Source: Algoriphagus taiwanensis (GTDB lineage: Bacteria > Bacteroidota > Bacteroidia > Cytophagales > Cyclobacteriaceae). From it: DNA of 64,000 nt. The notes under the pieces were generated by a model, which was given only the letters and a program-made list of their open reading frames with translations, ran no database searches and had not been told where the DNA came from. Shown piece after piece: positions 34,487 through 42,678 of this stretch. The position numbers and the translations under genes are program-made. Each line of letters starts with the position of its first letter. The stretch's first letter is position 1. Location of the stretch: assembly GCF_036245645.1 (NCBI RefSeq), contig NZ_BTPE01000008.1, positions 1 through 64,000 on the forward strand. Direction: 5' to 3'.

Positions 34487-35998
34487 ATGGCTAAGCTAAG
34501 AAGCCTTTCCATTACGTCTCCCATCGTTTTTGCACTTCCTTTCAAAAGCGAATGGGCACAAGTCCCTATTGATCTCGATGCTCCTTTCAGTTCGGGTGCT
34601 TGGGATGATGCCGGTACCCTCAAGTTTTCGCGGGGGTTTGTTTTGGCAAAGAATGATGCCAGATTTCTCTATTTGGCTCTGGATGTAGTCGAGGACACCG
34701 GAAATGACACTGGAACCAACGATTATTTTTGGTTGACTTTTGATGTCAACCGGGACCGGGCGATCACTTCCAATTCGGACGTGAACTATGCTCTCTACCC
34801 CGGACAGCCCAATAAATTGGGTAAACAAAAATACCTTGGTCCGGGAAGGTGGACCGGTCTTCTTCCTGATACTTCAATGAGTGAAGTGCGGCAGGAATTT
34901 GGGTCCAGTATGAATGCTTCCGGGTCACACAGGATTTGGAAATTCAAAATCGATCTGAGTGAAATCAATGTGGCCATTTCCTGGCCGCTGAGCACGCCCT
35001 ACACTTATTTCGGGTTCCGGGTTAAATCCAGCAGCTCTGGGTTTACTACAGATTTTCCCGGTAATTTCTACAAGGATTTTACCAAGCTCCGTCAATTAGT
35101 CCTTTCCCGAAAACCTGCCATTCCATCCAAGGATTTGGGACCGTTGATCGGAAGTGTGGGAATGATTCCCACGACTAAGATCAATTCCTCAGGAAGAGCT
35201 ACCACAGATCCGGGCTATTTCGTTCCTGCCCAAAATGCAGCTTTCGGCGGTACGCTCAATCTGATTGGTAATCGAACCAAAATTCAGAATCTTTGGGATG
35301 CTGGCAGAAAAAAATATCAGGTACATATCACCCCTCCGGGTGGTACTGCCCAAAAGCTGATTTCCAATTGGTCGAATTACCGATGGAATGGGTCCACCTA
35401 TATTTTGGAGACTTTTGGTCCATCAAGCTTGGGATTCTATGAATTGCCGGATCCGTCCAAGGATTATTCCATTGATGATCTGCTGATTCAGTTTCCTACC
35501 ACAGCCCTTCTTCCCGGTCTTTATTCAGTCAATGTGGTGTTTTACAAGCGGGTAGGCTTTGTGGATTTGCCTGACCTCACGGCCAGTCAAACCATTGAAC
35601 TCTATATAGATAATCATCTACCAGAGGTGAATATTGAAAGCATCAAGCATGGAAAGACCGAAGTCTCCGCCTGTGCGATTGAGACAATCGGCAATGCTCC
35701 GGATGGAATCAATTTCAGGATTACGGCATTTGATCCTCAGGGAAATCTTCTGGGAGTCAGCTTCTATGCTACTTACGGTGCAGGTCAGTCGGCGGCAATA
35801 TTTTCAGAAAGCTATGAACCTTCCAAAGGCAATTGGCAGGGATTTTCCAATCAATTGATCCCCGCAAGCGGAAATTGGAGACCGCCTCAAAGCTGTGCTT
35901 ATAGCTTCATTGTCTCCGCCACTGCCCGAACGACCAACGGGTATGGCTATATTGGGAGAGTTTCCAATCACCGAAACCTTACGCTTTTGCTAGGCTAA
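34487..35998 (+). CDS. large beta-rich protein with N-terminal CBM9-like region, unknown
   Basis: I do not recognise the whole protein. Residues about 28-170 (LDAPFSSGAWDDAGTLKFS, ARFLYLALDVVED, DYFWLTFDVNRDRAITSNSDVNYALYPG, HRIWKFKIDLSEI) resemble the family 9 carbohydrate-binding/DOMON-like fold. The remaining 330 residues are Tyr/Trp/Pro-rich and beta-predicted, possibly two Ig-like modules, with isolated cysteines near the end (SACAIETIG, QSCAYSFIV). The N-terminus (AKLRSLSITSPIVFALPF) is not a standard signal peptide, so export is uncertain. It is a single-gene unit with three DNA dyads upstream and a terminator downstream. Confidence 0.8.
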   Translation: MAKLRSLSITSPIVFALPFKSEWAQVPIDLDAPFSSGAWDDAGTLKFSRGFVLAKNDARFLYLALDVVEDTGNDTGTNDYFWLTFDVNRDRAITSNSDVNYALYPGQPNKLGKQKYLGPGRWTGLLPDTSMSEVRQEFGSSMNASGSHRIWKFKIDLSEINVAISWPLSTPYTYFGFRVKSSSSGFTTDFPGNFYKDFTKLRQLVLSRKPAIPSKDLGPLIGSVGMIPTTKINSSGRATTDPGYFVPAQNAAFGGTLNLIGNRTKIQNLWDAGRKKYQVHITPPGGTAQKLISNWSNYRWNGSTYILETFGPSSLGFYELPDPSKDYSIDDLLIQFPTTALLPGLYSVNVVFYKRVGFVDLPDLTASQTIELYIDNHLPEVNIESIKHGKTEVSACAIETIGNAPDGINFRITAFDPQGNLLGVSFYATYGAGQSAAIFSESYEPSKGNWQGFSNQLIPASGNWRPPQSCAYSFIVSATARTTNGYGYIGRVSNHRNLTLLLG

Positions 35999-36007
35999 AA
36001 GAAAACA

Positions 36008-36040
36008 GCCACCTGGATTGACTCTTAGGTGGCTTTTTCA
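36008..36040 (+). terminator. terminator after the 503-residue gene
   Basis: GCCACCT and AGGTGGC form a 7-bp stem with a 12-nt loop, followed by five T, 10 nt after the stop codon. Confidence 0.8.
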
Positions 36041-36055
36041 TTTTATTTATCTCGA

Positions 36056-36580
36056 TCAATCGTGAGCGCCGTGCTCTCCGTGCACATGTCCGTGCTCCAT
36101 TTCTTCTGCGGTGGCAGGTCTTACCTCAATGATTTTTCCATCAAAGTGGAGGTCAAAGCCCACCAAAGGATGATTGAAATCCAAAATCAATTGATCCCCC
36201 AGATTTTTGAGGATTTTGGCCTGCATGCTATATCCATTTTCATCCATCAGCGGAAGAAAATTTCCTTCATCCAGCATTTCGGGTGAAAAGCCCCTCTCTC
36301 CTGAAAATTGAGCCGTGGGTAGGGTAATGATCAGCTCATCATCGGCATCTCCATAAGCTTCTTGGGCACTGAGCACAAAGGAAAAATCTTCCCCTTCTTT
36401 TTTTCCGGCAAGAAGCTCTTCAAATTTTTCAGGAAGGCCGCTTTGGCCAAAAAGAAAATAGAATGGGTCTTCCTCGTCCCTGATTTCCACACTGAAAGGC
36501 GCTGACTCGATATCGTCCTCGTCTCGGCTGACTTTGAGTTCGTAGGTCAGGCCTACCACTGTTTTTTCCTCGATTTTCAT
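36056..36580 (-). CDS. slyD: SlyD-type FKBP peptidyl-prolyl isomerase with His-rich tail
   Basis: SlyD isomerises prolyl bonds, acts as a chaperone, and can carry nickel. The 174-residue protein has the interrupted FKBP fold: VGLTYELKVS and a PEKFEELLAGKKEGEDFSF stretch flank the insert-in-flap chaperone domain (EAYGDADDELIITLPTAQF to MQAKILKNLGDQLILDFNHPLVG). NHPLVG is the SlyD landmark. The end is His-rich (HGHVHGEHGAH), consistent with metal binding. It is the last gene of yfhO-methyltransferase-slyD, 7 nt after the methyltransferase gene. Confidence 0.92.
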   Translation of the reverse strand: MKIEEKTVVGLTYELKVSRDEDDIESAPFSVEIRDEEDPFYFLFGQSGLPEKFEELLAGKKEGEDFSFVLSAQEAYGDADDELIITLPTAQFSGERGFSPEMLDEGNFLPLMDENGYSMQAKILKNLGDQLILDFNHPLVGFDLHFDGKIIEVRPATAEEMEHGHVHGEHGAHD

Positions 36581-36587
36581 AGATTTT

Positions 36588-37316
36588 TTATTTGTTTGGA
36601 AGCCCGTATTTGAGGCGAATTCGGATTCGCTCTTTCAGGACAGCCCATTTGTTTTTTGGGGTTGATTTTTGAAGGGGTTTTGCTGCGCGAAAGACAAAGT
36701 ACTGGTAGTCTTTTTCTTCAAAGAAAAGGGAATAGGTTTCCATCTTTTCGAGGTAAAACCCATTGGCTGTAATGTTTTTGATCAGGTCTCCTGAGTCCAA
36801 AGGCTGATCGATGACCTGTAGCTTTGCAGGCTCATTTTCGATCATCCACTGCAGGTAGCGAGGGGCAGGAATGTGGATAAAAATCACCGAATCCGAATGG
36901 GAATGCTTTTGGATTTTCTGAAAAAGCCGGAAATGCTGATTTACAGGGATGTGCTCAAGCACATCTGGGAATACAAAGAAATCGAAAGTCTCTCCTTTTT
37001 TGTCAAAGTCAGACATGTCGGAGACCTCGAAACTGAGGTTTTTTTGATCCTTCCAAAGCAATTTCGCTTTCTCGATACTTTCTGGTGAAATATCCACCGC
37101 AAGCACTTTCCCTTTGGGCACCTGCGTGGCAAGCAGATGGGATACTGTACCAATCCCACAGCCCACTTCAAGGATTTTGTGGTCGGATTGTAGTCCGGCA
37201 AGCTTTACCTTATCCAAAATGCTTAAGTGCCTGGAGTTTATTCCGGTTTTTTCCTGCTTCTCCGCAAATTGGTCGTAGAAGCTGACGACTTTGTCTTTAT
37301 TTTCAGGATTGGACAT
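36588..37316 (-). CDS. class I SAM-dependent methyltransferase
   Basis: The 242-residue protein has the Rossmann signature ILEVGCGIGTVSHLLA (about 43-58), VLAVDISPESIEKAKLL (about 67-83) and FDFFVFPDVLEHIP (about 109-122, with the post-II LEHI typical of Ubi/COQ-type enzymes). The substrate is unknown. It overlaps the end of the yfhO-type gene by 14 bp, suggesting coupling and possibly a shared envelope glycan or lipid role (inference). Confidence 0.87.
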   Translation of the reverse strand: MSNPENKDKVVSFYDQFAEKQEKTGINSRHLSILDKVKLAGLQSDHKILEVGCGIGTVSHLLATQVPKGKVLAVDISPESIEKAKLLWKDQKNLSFEVSDMSDFDKKGETFDFFVFPDVLEHIPVNQHFRLFQKIQKHSHSDSVIFIHIPAPRYLQWMIENEPAKLQVIDQPLDSGDLIKNITANGFYLEKMETYSLFFEEKDYQYFVFRAAKPLQKSTPKNKWAVLKERIRIRLKYGLPNK

Positions 37317-39717
37317 GACTTTTTCTGAAAGTGAGGAAAATTCCGCCTGCCAACGCGATCAGGATCAAATATTGGAAAATAATGGTTGGGGTCTTGGTGC
37401 TGTAGTAGCTTGAAGGCTCAAAGGTAAAGACAATCTCGTGATTACCTTCCGGTATTTGCAAACCTCTCAGCAGATAGTTCACTCGCAGAATCTCGGCCTC
37501 TTCCCCGTCAATCGTAGCTTTCCAGCCTTTGGGGTAGTGAATCTCTGAGAATACCGCCAAGCCGCCACGAGTCATTTCGGCAGAATAGTTCAGCTGATTG
37601 GGCAGGTGTTCGGTCAAAGCAATTCGGCCCGTTCCTGCACTAATAGAGCCATATTCCTTCGTATTCAAGGTGGCTTGTACCTTGGTGTCGATTTCTCCCA
37701 AAAGGTCTATTTCCTCCTGATTGGAGGCCACGGGCAAAACTTCCTGAGGAATCCAGGCCGCCCCGTTGGCTTCAGGGTTTTCGAAAACAGAATTAGCCTC
37801 CGAGCCAGCCATCAGGTACTTGGTGTTGAGCATATTGATCACGCCGATTCCATTCCAGTCAAAGTTGCCTTCCTGAGCTTTTTGGACAAAATCCTGAATC
37901 TCAAACTGAAGCTGATTGTCTACCAAATCCTGATACCTTCTCAGCTTAGCGCCATGATAGCCGCCCAAGCTTTGAAAGCGATAGCTTGTTCTCGCTCCCT
38001 GAGTAAGTCCTTCGGTAAGCGAAAGCACACGAAAATAGTCTGTGTCCTTGGCAATTTCTTTTTCAGCAGGAGTTTCAGCAAAATATTGCCTGGAAGGATT
38101 TCCCTGAAAGGATTCTTCATTCAGGTATCGTCTGTTGATCGTCCATACATCTATGGTGATCAGTGCAATCAATCCTGCCCCGAGGATGAGCTCCGATATT
38201 TTTCCTTTCAGATAAAAATAAATCAAGCCGATGGAAAGTGCCACGAAGGCGAAGCTTTTCCAAGCTGAGGAAGAAAGCATGGCTTTTCGGTCGGACTTCA
38301 AAGCCGTGACCAGCCAATCCGGGAAATTGGCATCCGCCGCTCCCTCAAACCGGAAAAAGGCTCCCGAAGCCAAGGCCAAAATCAGGGTTAATCCTGCCAC
38401 TATTCCTCCTGAAATCAGTAGCGGTTTCATTTCCTTGGTTTGGGATAAGCGCTCCAAAGCGATCATTCCCAAAACCGGGATAGCAAAAAGGGTCATTCCC
38501 AAAGCCATGGAAACTGCCCTAAACTTGTTGTATCCGGGCAAAATGTCAAAAAGAGCATAATTGAACCAAGCCAGGTTTTTTCCCCAACTCAGCATCAGCG
38601 AAAGGACGATGATCGTCCCGAAAGTGATCAGACTTTCTTTTGGCGCAGCCCAAATGCCCAAAATGGCCAAAAATACCAAAATCACACTTCCGTAAATCGG
38701 CCCACCCGTAAATGGCTGATCTCCCCAATAGGTCGGGGCACTTTTGACAAATCCATTGATCTGCGCAGGGTCCAATCCTTGTGCTCTCAGAGCTTTTTCT
38801 GAAGCAGAATCCTTGGAAAGGGGGGTATTGCTTCCGCCCCCGTAAAAGTCCGGGACGAGCAGAGTCAGGGATTCCATAATTCCATTGGACCAGCCAAAAG
38901 CATAATCTTTATCCAAGCCAGCTGAAGAAGTCTCCAAAGTGGCATTTCCCCTTGTGGAGTAGGGACTGTATTCCAAAGCTGTAGCCAATCGGGTGAGATT
39001 TCCGCCCACCGCAAGCAAGGCACCGATCACCAAAAAGCCCAAAGCTTTGGCCAAGGGGGCAAATCCTTCTTTTTTCCAGGAAAAAATCAGACGAACTGCT
39101 ACATAAATCACCGAAATGATCAGTGTATAGTAGGTGATCTGTAGGTGGTTGAATTTCAGTTGGAGTACAAGACCTAGGGCCAAAAGGGCCGCGCCGAGGA
39201 GGTGTTTTCGCTCAAAAGCCAGATGAATTCCCGCCAGAATGAGCGGAATGAGGCAAACTGCCCAGATTTTGGCATTGTGTCCTGCCTCGAGGGAAAGCAG
39301 ATTGTAGGTATTGAAGGAAAAAGCAATCGCACCGGCCATAGAGAATATGGGCCTCACTCTAAAGCTCAATAAAAGAATGTACATACCCACCATGCCGAAA
39401 AAGAGACCATTGATCGGGTGGGGGAGTCCTAGGGTAAGAATAGAAATCAGCAAATTCGTAATGTCGCCGGGAAGCTCCAGACTAATAAAGTAGGTTGGCA
39501 TCCCTCCAAACATGCTATTGGTCCAGAGCAATTGCTCGCCCGTCTCAGCCCGATAATCGAGGACTTCTTTGGCAGAGCCTTCCCATTGAAGGATATCCCC
39601 TTGGAAGATAATCTTACCGTCAAAGACCATGGGGGAAAAATACAGGACAACGATAAGGTAGAAGAAAAGTACCCCGATCAGGTGGGGAAGAATGTCTTTC
39701 TGAAATTGAAGTTTCAT
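37303..39717 (-). CDS. YfhO family multi-pass membrane protein
   Basis: The 804-residue protein has about a dozen transmembrane helices and a soluble C-terminal region. The N-terminus (HLIGVLFFYLIVVLYFSPMVFDGKIIFQGDILQWEG) ends in the acidic motif region seen in YfhO proteins. The C-terminus has the lumenal strand pattern GGLAVFSEIHYPKGWKATIDGEEAEILRVNYLLRGLQIPEGNHEIVFTFEP and a final helix. Family members are GT-C-fold proteins thought to add sugars to lipoteichoic acid or other envelope polymers, with undecaprenyl-phosphate sugars as donors. The role in Bacteroidota is unproven. It leads the operon with a methyltransferase gene and slyD. Confidence 0.9.
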   Translation of the reverse strand: MKLQFQKDILPHLIGVLFFYLIVVLYFSPMVFDGKIIFQGDILQWEGSAKEVLDYRAETGEQLLWTNSMFGGMPTYFISLELPGDITNLLISILTLGLPHPINGLFFGMVGMYILLLSFRVRPIFSMAGAIAFSFNTYNLLSLEAGHNAKIWAVCLIPLILAGIHLAFERKHLLGAALLALGLVLQLKFNHLQITYYTLIISVIYVAVRLIFSWKKEGFAPLAKALGFLVIGALLAVGGNLTRLATALEYSPYSTRGNATLETSSAGLDKDYAFGWSNGIMESLTLLVPDFYGGGSNTPLSKDSASEKALRAQGLDPAQINGFVKSAPTYWGDQPFTGGPIYGSVILVFLAILGIWAAPKESLITFGTIIVLSLMLSWGKNLAWFNYALFDILPGYNKFRAVSMALGMTLFAIPVLGMIALERLSQTKEMKPLLISGGIVAGLTLILALASGAFFRFEGAADANFPDWLVTALKSDRKAMLSSSAWKSFAFVALSIGLIYFYLKGKISELILGAGLIALITIDVWTINRRYLNEESFQGNPSRQYFAETPAEKEIAKDTDYFRVLSLTEGLTQGARTSYRFQSLGGYHGAKLRRYQDLVDNQLQFEIQDFVQKAQEGNFDWNGIGVINMLNTKYLMAGSEANSVFENPEANGAAWIPQEVLPVASNQEEIDLLGEIDTKVQATLNTKEYGSISAGTGRIALTEHLPNQLNYSAEMTRGGLAVFSEIHYPKGWKATIDGEEAEILRVNYLLRGLQIPEGNHEIVFTFEPSSYYSTKTPTIIFQYLILIALAGGIFLTFRKSHVQS

Positions 39718-39792
39718 GCAGGCCGTGTTGAAGTACGTTCGGGCTGCAAATTAGGGATTTCGTGGGAAAGAGTGAGAGGAAATGACTTTTGA

Positions 39793-39866
39793 TTAGTGCT
39801 CACAGATGCCACAGAAATACACAGATTTTTTTCATCTGTGCCCATCTGAGGCATTTGTGAGCTAAA
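39793..39866. repeat. 74-nt nested palindrome between yfhO and ffh
   Basis: The outer arms GCTCACAGATGCC (39798-39810) and GGCATTTGTGAGC (39850-39862) pair with one mismatch. The inner arms CACAGAT and ATCTGTG pair around a T-rich centre. The sequence resembles the CACAGAT/ATCTGTG palindromic spacers scattered in many Bacteroidota and other genomes. It lies in the divergent promoter region, so it could be a mobile palindromic element, a regulatory cruciform or a transcript hairpin. Confidence 0.65.
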
Positions 39867-39896
39867 CAAAAAGCAGGTAGAAATGCCCAAAATCAT

Positions 39897-39904
39897 TACT
39901 TTTG
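39897..39904 (+). promoter_or_regulatory. possible -7 box of ffh
   Basis: TACTTTTG matches TAnnTTTG exactly and lies 22 nt before the ffh start. No TTTG sits at the usual spacing upstream. Confidence 0.45.
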
Positions 39905-39926
39905 CACCAAATAGCCGAAAAGCCAC

Positions 39927-41264
39927 ATGTTTGATAATTTAAGTTTGAAGCTGGACCGGGCCTTCAAAACCCTGAAAGGAACCGGAAAAATCACCGAAAT
40001 CAACGTTGCATCTACCGTAAAGGAGATCCGAAGAGCCTTGATAGATGCCGACGTCAACTATAAAGTAGCCAAAGAAGTCACCGACAAGATCAAGGAAGAG
40101 GCCATGGGCCGGGATGTCTTGATCTCCGTTTCTCCGGGACAACTCCTAGTAAAGATCACCCAAGAGGAGTTGACCAAGCTCATGGGAGGCTCCAAAGTGG
40201 ATATCAAGCTCAGCGGAGACCCTGCTGTGATTTTGATCTCCGGTTTGCAGGGTTCGGGTAAGACCACTTTCACCGGAAAGTTGGGTGCCTTCTTGAAAAA
40301 GAATGGTCGCCAAGTGCTATTGGTCGCCTGTGATATCTACCGGCCTGCGGCGATTGATCAGCTGAAAGTGTTGGGAGAGCAGATTGGGGTGGAGGTATAC
40401 GCCGAACCGGAAAATAAAAATTCCCTGCAGATCGCCAACAATGCGATTGCTCATGCAAAGAAAACCGGAAAGAAAACCGTAATCGTCGATACCGCGGGCC
40501 GCTTGGCGGTGGATGAACAGATGATGCAGGAGATTGAACAGCTGAAAAAAGCGCTTAATCCATCCGAGACCTTGTTTGTGGTAGACTCCATGACCGGTCA
40601 GGATGCGGTCAATACTGCCAAGACCTTTGACGAGCGATTGGATTTTGACGGGGTAGTCCTGACCAAGCTGGATGGGGATACCCGGGGTGGTGCCGCGATT
40701 TCCATTCGACACGTGGTCAATAAGCCGATCAAGTTTATTTCCACGGGAGAGAAAATGGAAAATCTGGATGTCTTCCATCCAGATCGTATGGCCCAGCGGA
40801 TTCTGGGCATGGGTGACGTGATCTCTTTGGTCGAGCGTGCACAGCAGGCCTTTGACGAGGATGAAGCCAAGCGAATCAATGCCAAAATCCGTCAAAACAA
40901 CTTCAATTTCGACGATTTCCTTTCTCAGCTGGAGCAGGTGAAGAAGATGGGAAATATCAAAGACCTGATGGGAATGATCCCCGGAATGGGCAAAGCAATG
41001 AAAGGCTTGGATATTGATGACGATTCCTTCAAGCCCATCGAGGCAATTATAAGAAGTATGACTCCCAAGGAGCGTCAGCAGCCGGACATCATCAACGGAA
41101 GCCGAAGAAAGCGAATTGCAGATGGCTCCGGTAGAAATATCACCGAGGTGAACAATCTCATGAAGCAGTTTGACGACATGCGCAAGCTGATGAAGCAGAT
41201 GAACAAAATGGGTGGTGCCAAGCAGGCACTAGGTCGTATGATGCCTCCCGGAGGAAGAAGATAA
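39927..41264 (+). CDS. ffh: signal recognition particle protein Ffh
   Basis: Ffh binds SRP RNA and signal sequences and delivers ribosomes to FtsY at the membrane. The N domain is residues about 1-95. The GTPase domain has the P-loop GLQGSGKTT (106-114), VDTAGRL (about 189-195) and TKLDGDTRGGA (about 246-256). The M domain follows with GMIPGMGKAMKG, KERQQPDIINGSRRKRIADGSG (the RNA-binding helix-turn), and a Met-rich end (KQFDDMRKLMKQMNKMGG). The 445-residue length is typical. The gene ends in a hairpin partly duplicated 1.26 kb downstream. Confidence 0.98.
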   Translation: MFDNLSLKLDRAFKTLKGTGKITEINVASTVKEIRRALIDADVNYKVAKEVTDKIKEEAMGRDVLISVSPGQLLVKITQEELTKLMGGSKVDIKLSGDPAVILISGLQGSGKTTFTGKLGAFLKKNGRQVLLVACDIYRPAAIDQLKVLGEQIGVEVYAEPENKNSLQIANNAIAHAKKTGKKTVIVDTAGRLAVDEQMMQEIEQLKKALNPSETLFVVDSMTGQDAVNTAKTFDERLDFDGVVLTKLDGDTRGGAAISIRHVVNKPIKFISTGEKMENLDVFHPDRMAQRILGMGDVISLVERAQQAFDEDEAKRINAKIRQNNFNFDDFLSQLEQVKKMGNIKDLMGMIPGMGKAMKGLDIDDDSFKPIEAIIRSMTPKERQQPDIINGSRRKRIADGSGRNITEVNNLMKQFDDMRKLMKQMNKMGGAKQALGRMMPPGGRR

Positions 41265-41294
41265 AAATCAGAAGTATAATTTATAAAGAATGAA

Positions 41295-41328
41295 AACCCG
41301 GTCTGAAAGGATCGGGTTGTTTTTTTGA
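41295..41328 (+). terminator. terminator of ffh, containing repeat copy 1
   Basis: AACCCGGTC and GATCGGGTT form a stem, followed by a T-rich run about 30 nt past the stop codon. The 20 bases CGGTCTGAAAGGATCGGGTT (41299-41318) recur exactly at 42559-42578. Confidence 0.82.
41299..41318 (+). repeat. 20-bp direct repeat, left copy
   Basis: Identical to 42559-42578. Together the two copies bracket the lipoprotein gene at 41395-42522, with start-to-start spacing of 1260 bp. The left copy lies within the complete ffh terminator. Confidence 0.85.
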
Positions 41329-41394
41329 AATAAATCGTACCGCTTGGGAGATTTTTAGGTGATGTTTTAAATTAGAACCTACTTTAAAATTTGA

Positions 41395-42522
41395 ATGAGA
41401 AACATAGGCTTTTTTGCAATTCTTTTTTTTGTGGGATGTAAATCAATCGATCCAAGCCTTAGGGTCAAAACAGTAACAATACAACCCCAATCTCAAGAAA
41501 TCAGATTTGAAGAGGTCTTTTCAAAGGCTAAGGCGTTGAATCTTTCTGGCGAAGAACTGCCTTTGTCAGTTTACCGGGTCATTCCATTGGATGAAGGTTT
41601 TTTAATCTTGGATGGGAAGAAACAACAGGTTGGTTTTATTAATTCAGAAGGAGATTTTAAGACAGTAATTTCCTCCGTGGGTGAAAGTCCAGGTGAATTC
41701 TTGGAAATCTGGGACTTAAAGATTAATCCCCAAAACAATAAGATTTTTATTCTTGACAGAAAGGTTAGAAAGCTTTTGATCTTCTCCGATTCATTTGGAT
41801 TTGAGACAGAGATTCCTATCAAAAAGGAATATGCATCTTCACTTCTTTCATTTTCGGTTTTATCTGGAAATGAAATTCTCTTCCAGACCAGTGGGAGTTC
41901 AGGATATAAGTTTATGAGGTATGATATTTCTTCCAAAAACTTTGAATTTAAGGTGCCGATCGATCAAGAGTTTGAAGGGCTTGGTTTCGGCAGCGATCGG
42001 TCTATGTCTGTTTTGAATGACCAAGTTTCTGTGATTTATCCCCTGAGCAATAAGATTGAACGATATGACAGATTCCTGTCTAGGAAAGAGGATTTGTTTG
42101 TTGATTTTCAGGGATTTTCGATCACCGAGTCGGAGTTGAAACAAGTCGCGTACGATCAAAATCGAATGTTTGATTTGATACAAAATGATAGAAATAAAAA
42201 AACTCACTCTTTCGGAATTGTTGAATTAGATCGATACTATGTGATTTCCTACTATTTAGGATCGTTTCGAAATGGGGATTTTTTGAAATCCATTGTTGAA
42301 AAAAGTACAGGGCACACTAAGACCTACAATACCATAAAAATCGGTGATGTGGAGGTAGATCTTTTACTTATGGGAAATGGGAAAGGAGATGAATTGATTT
42401 TTTCCCTAAACCCAGAAAAATTGGAGCGTATGTCTGATTCTCAAATCCATGCTTTATCCAAAAAACTAAAAATTTCAATAGATAAAAACTCTCCTTTGTT
42501 GCTTTTCTGTACCTTGAAATAA
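41395..42522 (+). CDS. 6-bladed beta-propeller lipoprotein, unknown ligand
   Basis: The 375-residue protein starts with a short lipoprotein signal (IGFFAILFFVGC, Cys15). Residues about 50-340 show repeated four-strand blades: GFLILDGKKQQVGFINSEGDFKTVIS, WDLKINPQNNKIFILDRKVRKLLIFSD, and later NEILFQTSGSSGYKFMRYD. This pattern, including PGEFLEIWDLKI, matches the 6-bladed beta-propeller/NHL-like lipoproteins common in Bacteroidota and often called BF3164-like. These are usually lineage-specific surface or periplasmic proteins of unknown function. It lies between two copies of a 20-bp repeat from the ffh terminator, suggesting insertion. Confidence 0.82.
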   Translation: MRNIGFFAILFFVGCKSIDPSLRVKTVTIQPQSQEIRFEEVFSKAKALNLSGEELPLSVYRVIPLDEGFLILDGKKQQVGFINSEGDFKTVISSVGESPGEFLEIWDLKINPQNNKIFILDRKVRKLLIFSDSFGFETEIPIKKEYASSLLSFSVLSGNEILFQTSGSSGYKFMRYDISSKNFEFKVPIDQEFEGLGFGSDRSMSVLNDQVSVIYPLSNKIERYDRFLSRKEDLFVDFQGFSITESELKQVAYDQNRMFDLIQNDRNKKTHSFGIVELDRYYVISYYLGSFRNGDFLKSIVEKSTGHTKTYNTIKIGDVEVDLLLMGNGKGDELIFSLNPEKLERMSDSQIHALSKKLKISIDKNSPLLLFCTLK

Positions 42523-42558
42523 GACTTTTTTTTCATCAGGTAAAGTCTAAAAAATAAT

Positions 42559-42578
42559 CGGTCTGAAAGGATCGGGTT
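42559..42578 (+). repeat. 20-bp direct repeat, right copy (ffh terminator fragment)
   Basis: CGGTCTGAAAGGATCGGGTT, an exact copy of 41299-41318. It lacks the left terminator arm (AATAAT instead of AAAACC), so it cannot form the full hairpin. This marks the downstream edge of the presumed inserted block. Confidence 0.85.
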
Positions 42579-42600
42579 TTGTTTTGCAAAATGCAATAAT

Positions 42601-42676
42601 TGTTTTCTGTAAAAAACAATTATTTATAATGTTTTTTATAAAAAACAAATTGTATTTTTGTTTCTTATAAAAAACA
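42601..42676. repeat. three 18-bp palindromes at exact 29-bp period before the AAA ATPase gene
   Basis: Copy 1 TGTTTTCTGTAAAAAACA (42601-42618), copy 2 TGTTTTTTATAAAAAACA (42630-42647) and copy 3 TGTTTCTTATAAAAAACA (42659-42676). Copy 2 is a perfect palindrome; copies 1 and 3 differ from it at 2 and 1 positions. Start-to-start spacing is 29 bp both times. The last copy ends 2 bp before the ATPase start codon and so covers the ribosome-binding region. A weaker relative (TTGCAAAATGCAA region, 42583-42597) lies just upstream. The geometry suggests cooperative operator sites or an iteron-like array. Confidence 0.8.
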
Positions 42677-42678
42677 GT

